Shown one piece after another: positions 63,068 to 64,000 of a stretch of 64,000 bases of DNA. Below the pieces are notes generated by a model. That model was not told the DNA's origin and searched no databases. It saw nothing but the letters and a program-made list of their open reading frames with translations. Each line of letters opens with the position of its first letter. Position 1 is the stretch's first letter. Source of the DNA: UMGS1933 sp045593405 (GTDB taxonomy: Bacteria > Bacillota > Clostridia > TANB77 > CAG-508); contig JAZNWN010000023.1 in the NCBI GenBank assembly GCA_045593405.1, forward strand, positions 1 to 64,000. Direction: 5' to 3'. Made by a program: the position numbers and the translations under genes.

Positions 63068-63637
63068 ATGGTAGAAATAATAAACTCCTGGGCACAAAAA
63101 ATAATAATAGTAATAATAATATGCACAATACTAGAAATGATACTTCCAGAAGGAAAAAATAAAAAATACATAAAAACTGTAATTGGAATATATGTAGTAT
63201 TTACAATAATATCTCCAATAATATCAAAAATAAATAATAACTCATTAGGTTTAAATAAATATCTAAAAATAGAAAACAATATAACAGTTGAAACAAGCAG
63301 CAACATAGATACAAATAAATACATAGAAGATGTATATAAGGAAAAATTGAAATCAGATATAAAAACAAAGATAGAAGCTATGGAATATAGTGTAAATAAT
63401 ATTGAACTAGAAATAGAAACTGAAAATGAAGAAACTTATGGAGCAATTTTAAAATTAAGCTTAAGTATATCAGAACAGAAACAGGAAAAAGCGCAAAACA
63501 CCATACAAGTTGAAAAAATAATAATAGGAGAAAAGCAGAAAGAAGAGTCAACAGTTTCTGAAAAACAAAAAGAGAAAATAAAACAATATTTAGCAGAGAT
63601 TTATTATGTTGATGAAGATAATATAGTTGTTTATTAA
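63068..63637 (+). CDS. spoIIIAF: SpoIIIAF
   Basis: 189 residues, two N-terminal membrane segments (IIIVIIICTILEMILP and YIKTVIGIYVVFTIISPII) with the linking PEGKNKKYIK typical of SpoIIIAF, then an extracytoplasmic ring-forming domain ending IKQYLAEIYYVDEDNIVVY. Component of the SpoIIIA-SpoIIQ complex. Confidence 0.93.
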   Translation: MVEIINSWAQKIIIVIIICTILEMILPEGKNKKYIKTVIGIYVVFTIISPIISKINNNSLGLNKYLKIENNITVETSSNIDTNKYIEDVYKEKLKSDIKTKIEAMEYSVNNIELEIETENEETYGAILKLSLSISEQKQEKAQNTIQVEKIIIGEKQKEESTVSEKQKEKIKQYLAEIYYVDEDNIVVY

Positions 63638-63654
63638 AATATAAGGAGACCGAT

Positions 63655-64000
63655 ATGTTAAAAGAAAAAATAAAAAATTTTATATATAAAAAAACAGAAG
63701 GCAATAATAAAAAAAATATAGAAAATTTAGTTGTATTTCTAATTTTACTTGTAATAACTGTAATTGCAATTAATACAATATGGAATAATGAAGAAAACGA
63801 AACTGAAGATGAAACAGCAGGTTATAAAGTGTTAGCAGAGACAGGTGAAAATAGTAATATAATAGAAAATAATGAATATGATTTACAAATAGAATTAGAG
63901 GACATACTTTCTAAAATGGATGGAATAGGAAAAGTTGATGTTTTGATTACATATTCGCAAACAAGCACTGTGGTTCCAATGTATAGTGAAACTGAAAGTT
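63655..64000 (+). CDS. spoIIIAG: SpoIIIAG, truncated by the window edge
   Basis: At least 115 residues from ATG 63655 behind AAGGAG. One membrane segment (NLVVFLILLVITVIAINTIW) and the conserved start of the ring domain (LQIELEDILSKMDGIGKVDV, then TYSQTSTVVPMYSETES). SpoIIIAG forms the large ring in the intermembrane space. Continues past 64000. Confidence 0.92.
   Translation, partial: MLKEKIKNFIYKKTEGNNKKNIENLVVFLILLVITVIAINTIWNNEENETEDETAGYKVLAETGENSNIIENNEYDLQIELEDILSKMDGIGKVDVLITYSQTSTVVPMYSETES

Overview
This AT-rich window has two parts: an integrative conjugative element (ICE, about 1-41.7 kb, left end not seen) and the adjoining chromosome of an anaerobic, endospore-forming Clostridia-type bacterium. 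Evidence for the host is the spoIIIA operon (59.5-64 kb, all six complete genes plus the start of spoIIIAG), a cwlJ-gerQ pair, anaerobic ribonucleotide reductase nrdD-nrdG, rny, tdk and udk. No rRNA, tRNA or CRISPR array is visible.

Layout. 0.7-7.5 kb: giant ArdC/N6-methylase/helicase protein and companions. 8.6-11.5 kb: ParB-like protein, a folded oriT candidate, ribbon-helix-helix accessory protein and relaxase. 11.5-18.4 kb: type IV secretion genes (VirD4, small membrane proteins, TrbL/VirB6-like, PrgI-like, VirB4, M23 peptidase). 18.4-27.4 kb: surface module with a sortase and a thioester/Cna-B adhesin. 27.6-31.6 kb: a GC-richer cassette whose genes share a repeated 5' leader. 31.7-33.5 and 37.4-38.1 kb: sporulation-related regulators (Spo0E-like, SpoVT C-terminal/GAF-like, Spo0A-like). 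33.6-37.3 kb: a nucleotide/nucleoside-hydrolase cluster with a membrane protein. 38.5-41.6 kb: attenuator-controlled sigma-like factor and a large serine recombinase, followed by the 3' fragment of what looks like an interrupted host gene. 41.9-64 kb: chromosome, peppered with GC-rich palindromes.

Main observation. Conserved genes are repeatedly split, and I found the same cause every time: an in-phase CGG codon where reading must move to +1, so that C-GGN is used as the glycine codon GGN. I find eleven internal sites (helicase, relaxase, VirD4, VirB4 twice, M23 peptidase, CwlJ, RelE-like toxin, SpoIIIAA twice, SpoIIIAE). Four more in-phase CGGs lie close to a stop, where the +1 reading also terminates within 1-6 codons. 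By eye, I found no AT-rich gene that reads CGG in the zero frame for more than eight codons. CGT, CGA and CGC are used as ordinary arginine codons. The glycine is generally where the protein family expects one (Walker A of SpoIIIAA, DPKGE of VirD4, methylase motif I, LPXTG). The simplest reading is genome-wide +1 decoding of CGG, by a quadruplet-reading tRNA-Gly or by out-of-frame GGN decoding at an unassigned CGG. Base-calling or assembly error must be excluded with raw reads.

The counter-evidence is also here. Seven GC-richer genes (five in the 27.6-31.0 kb cassette, plus 49.3 kb and 53.7 kb) contain ten CGG codons that must be read in frame as arginine. They look like recent arrivals. In this host they would be truncated if CGG always shifts, or else they show that decoding is conditional.
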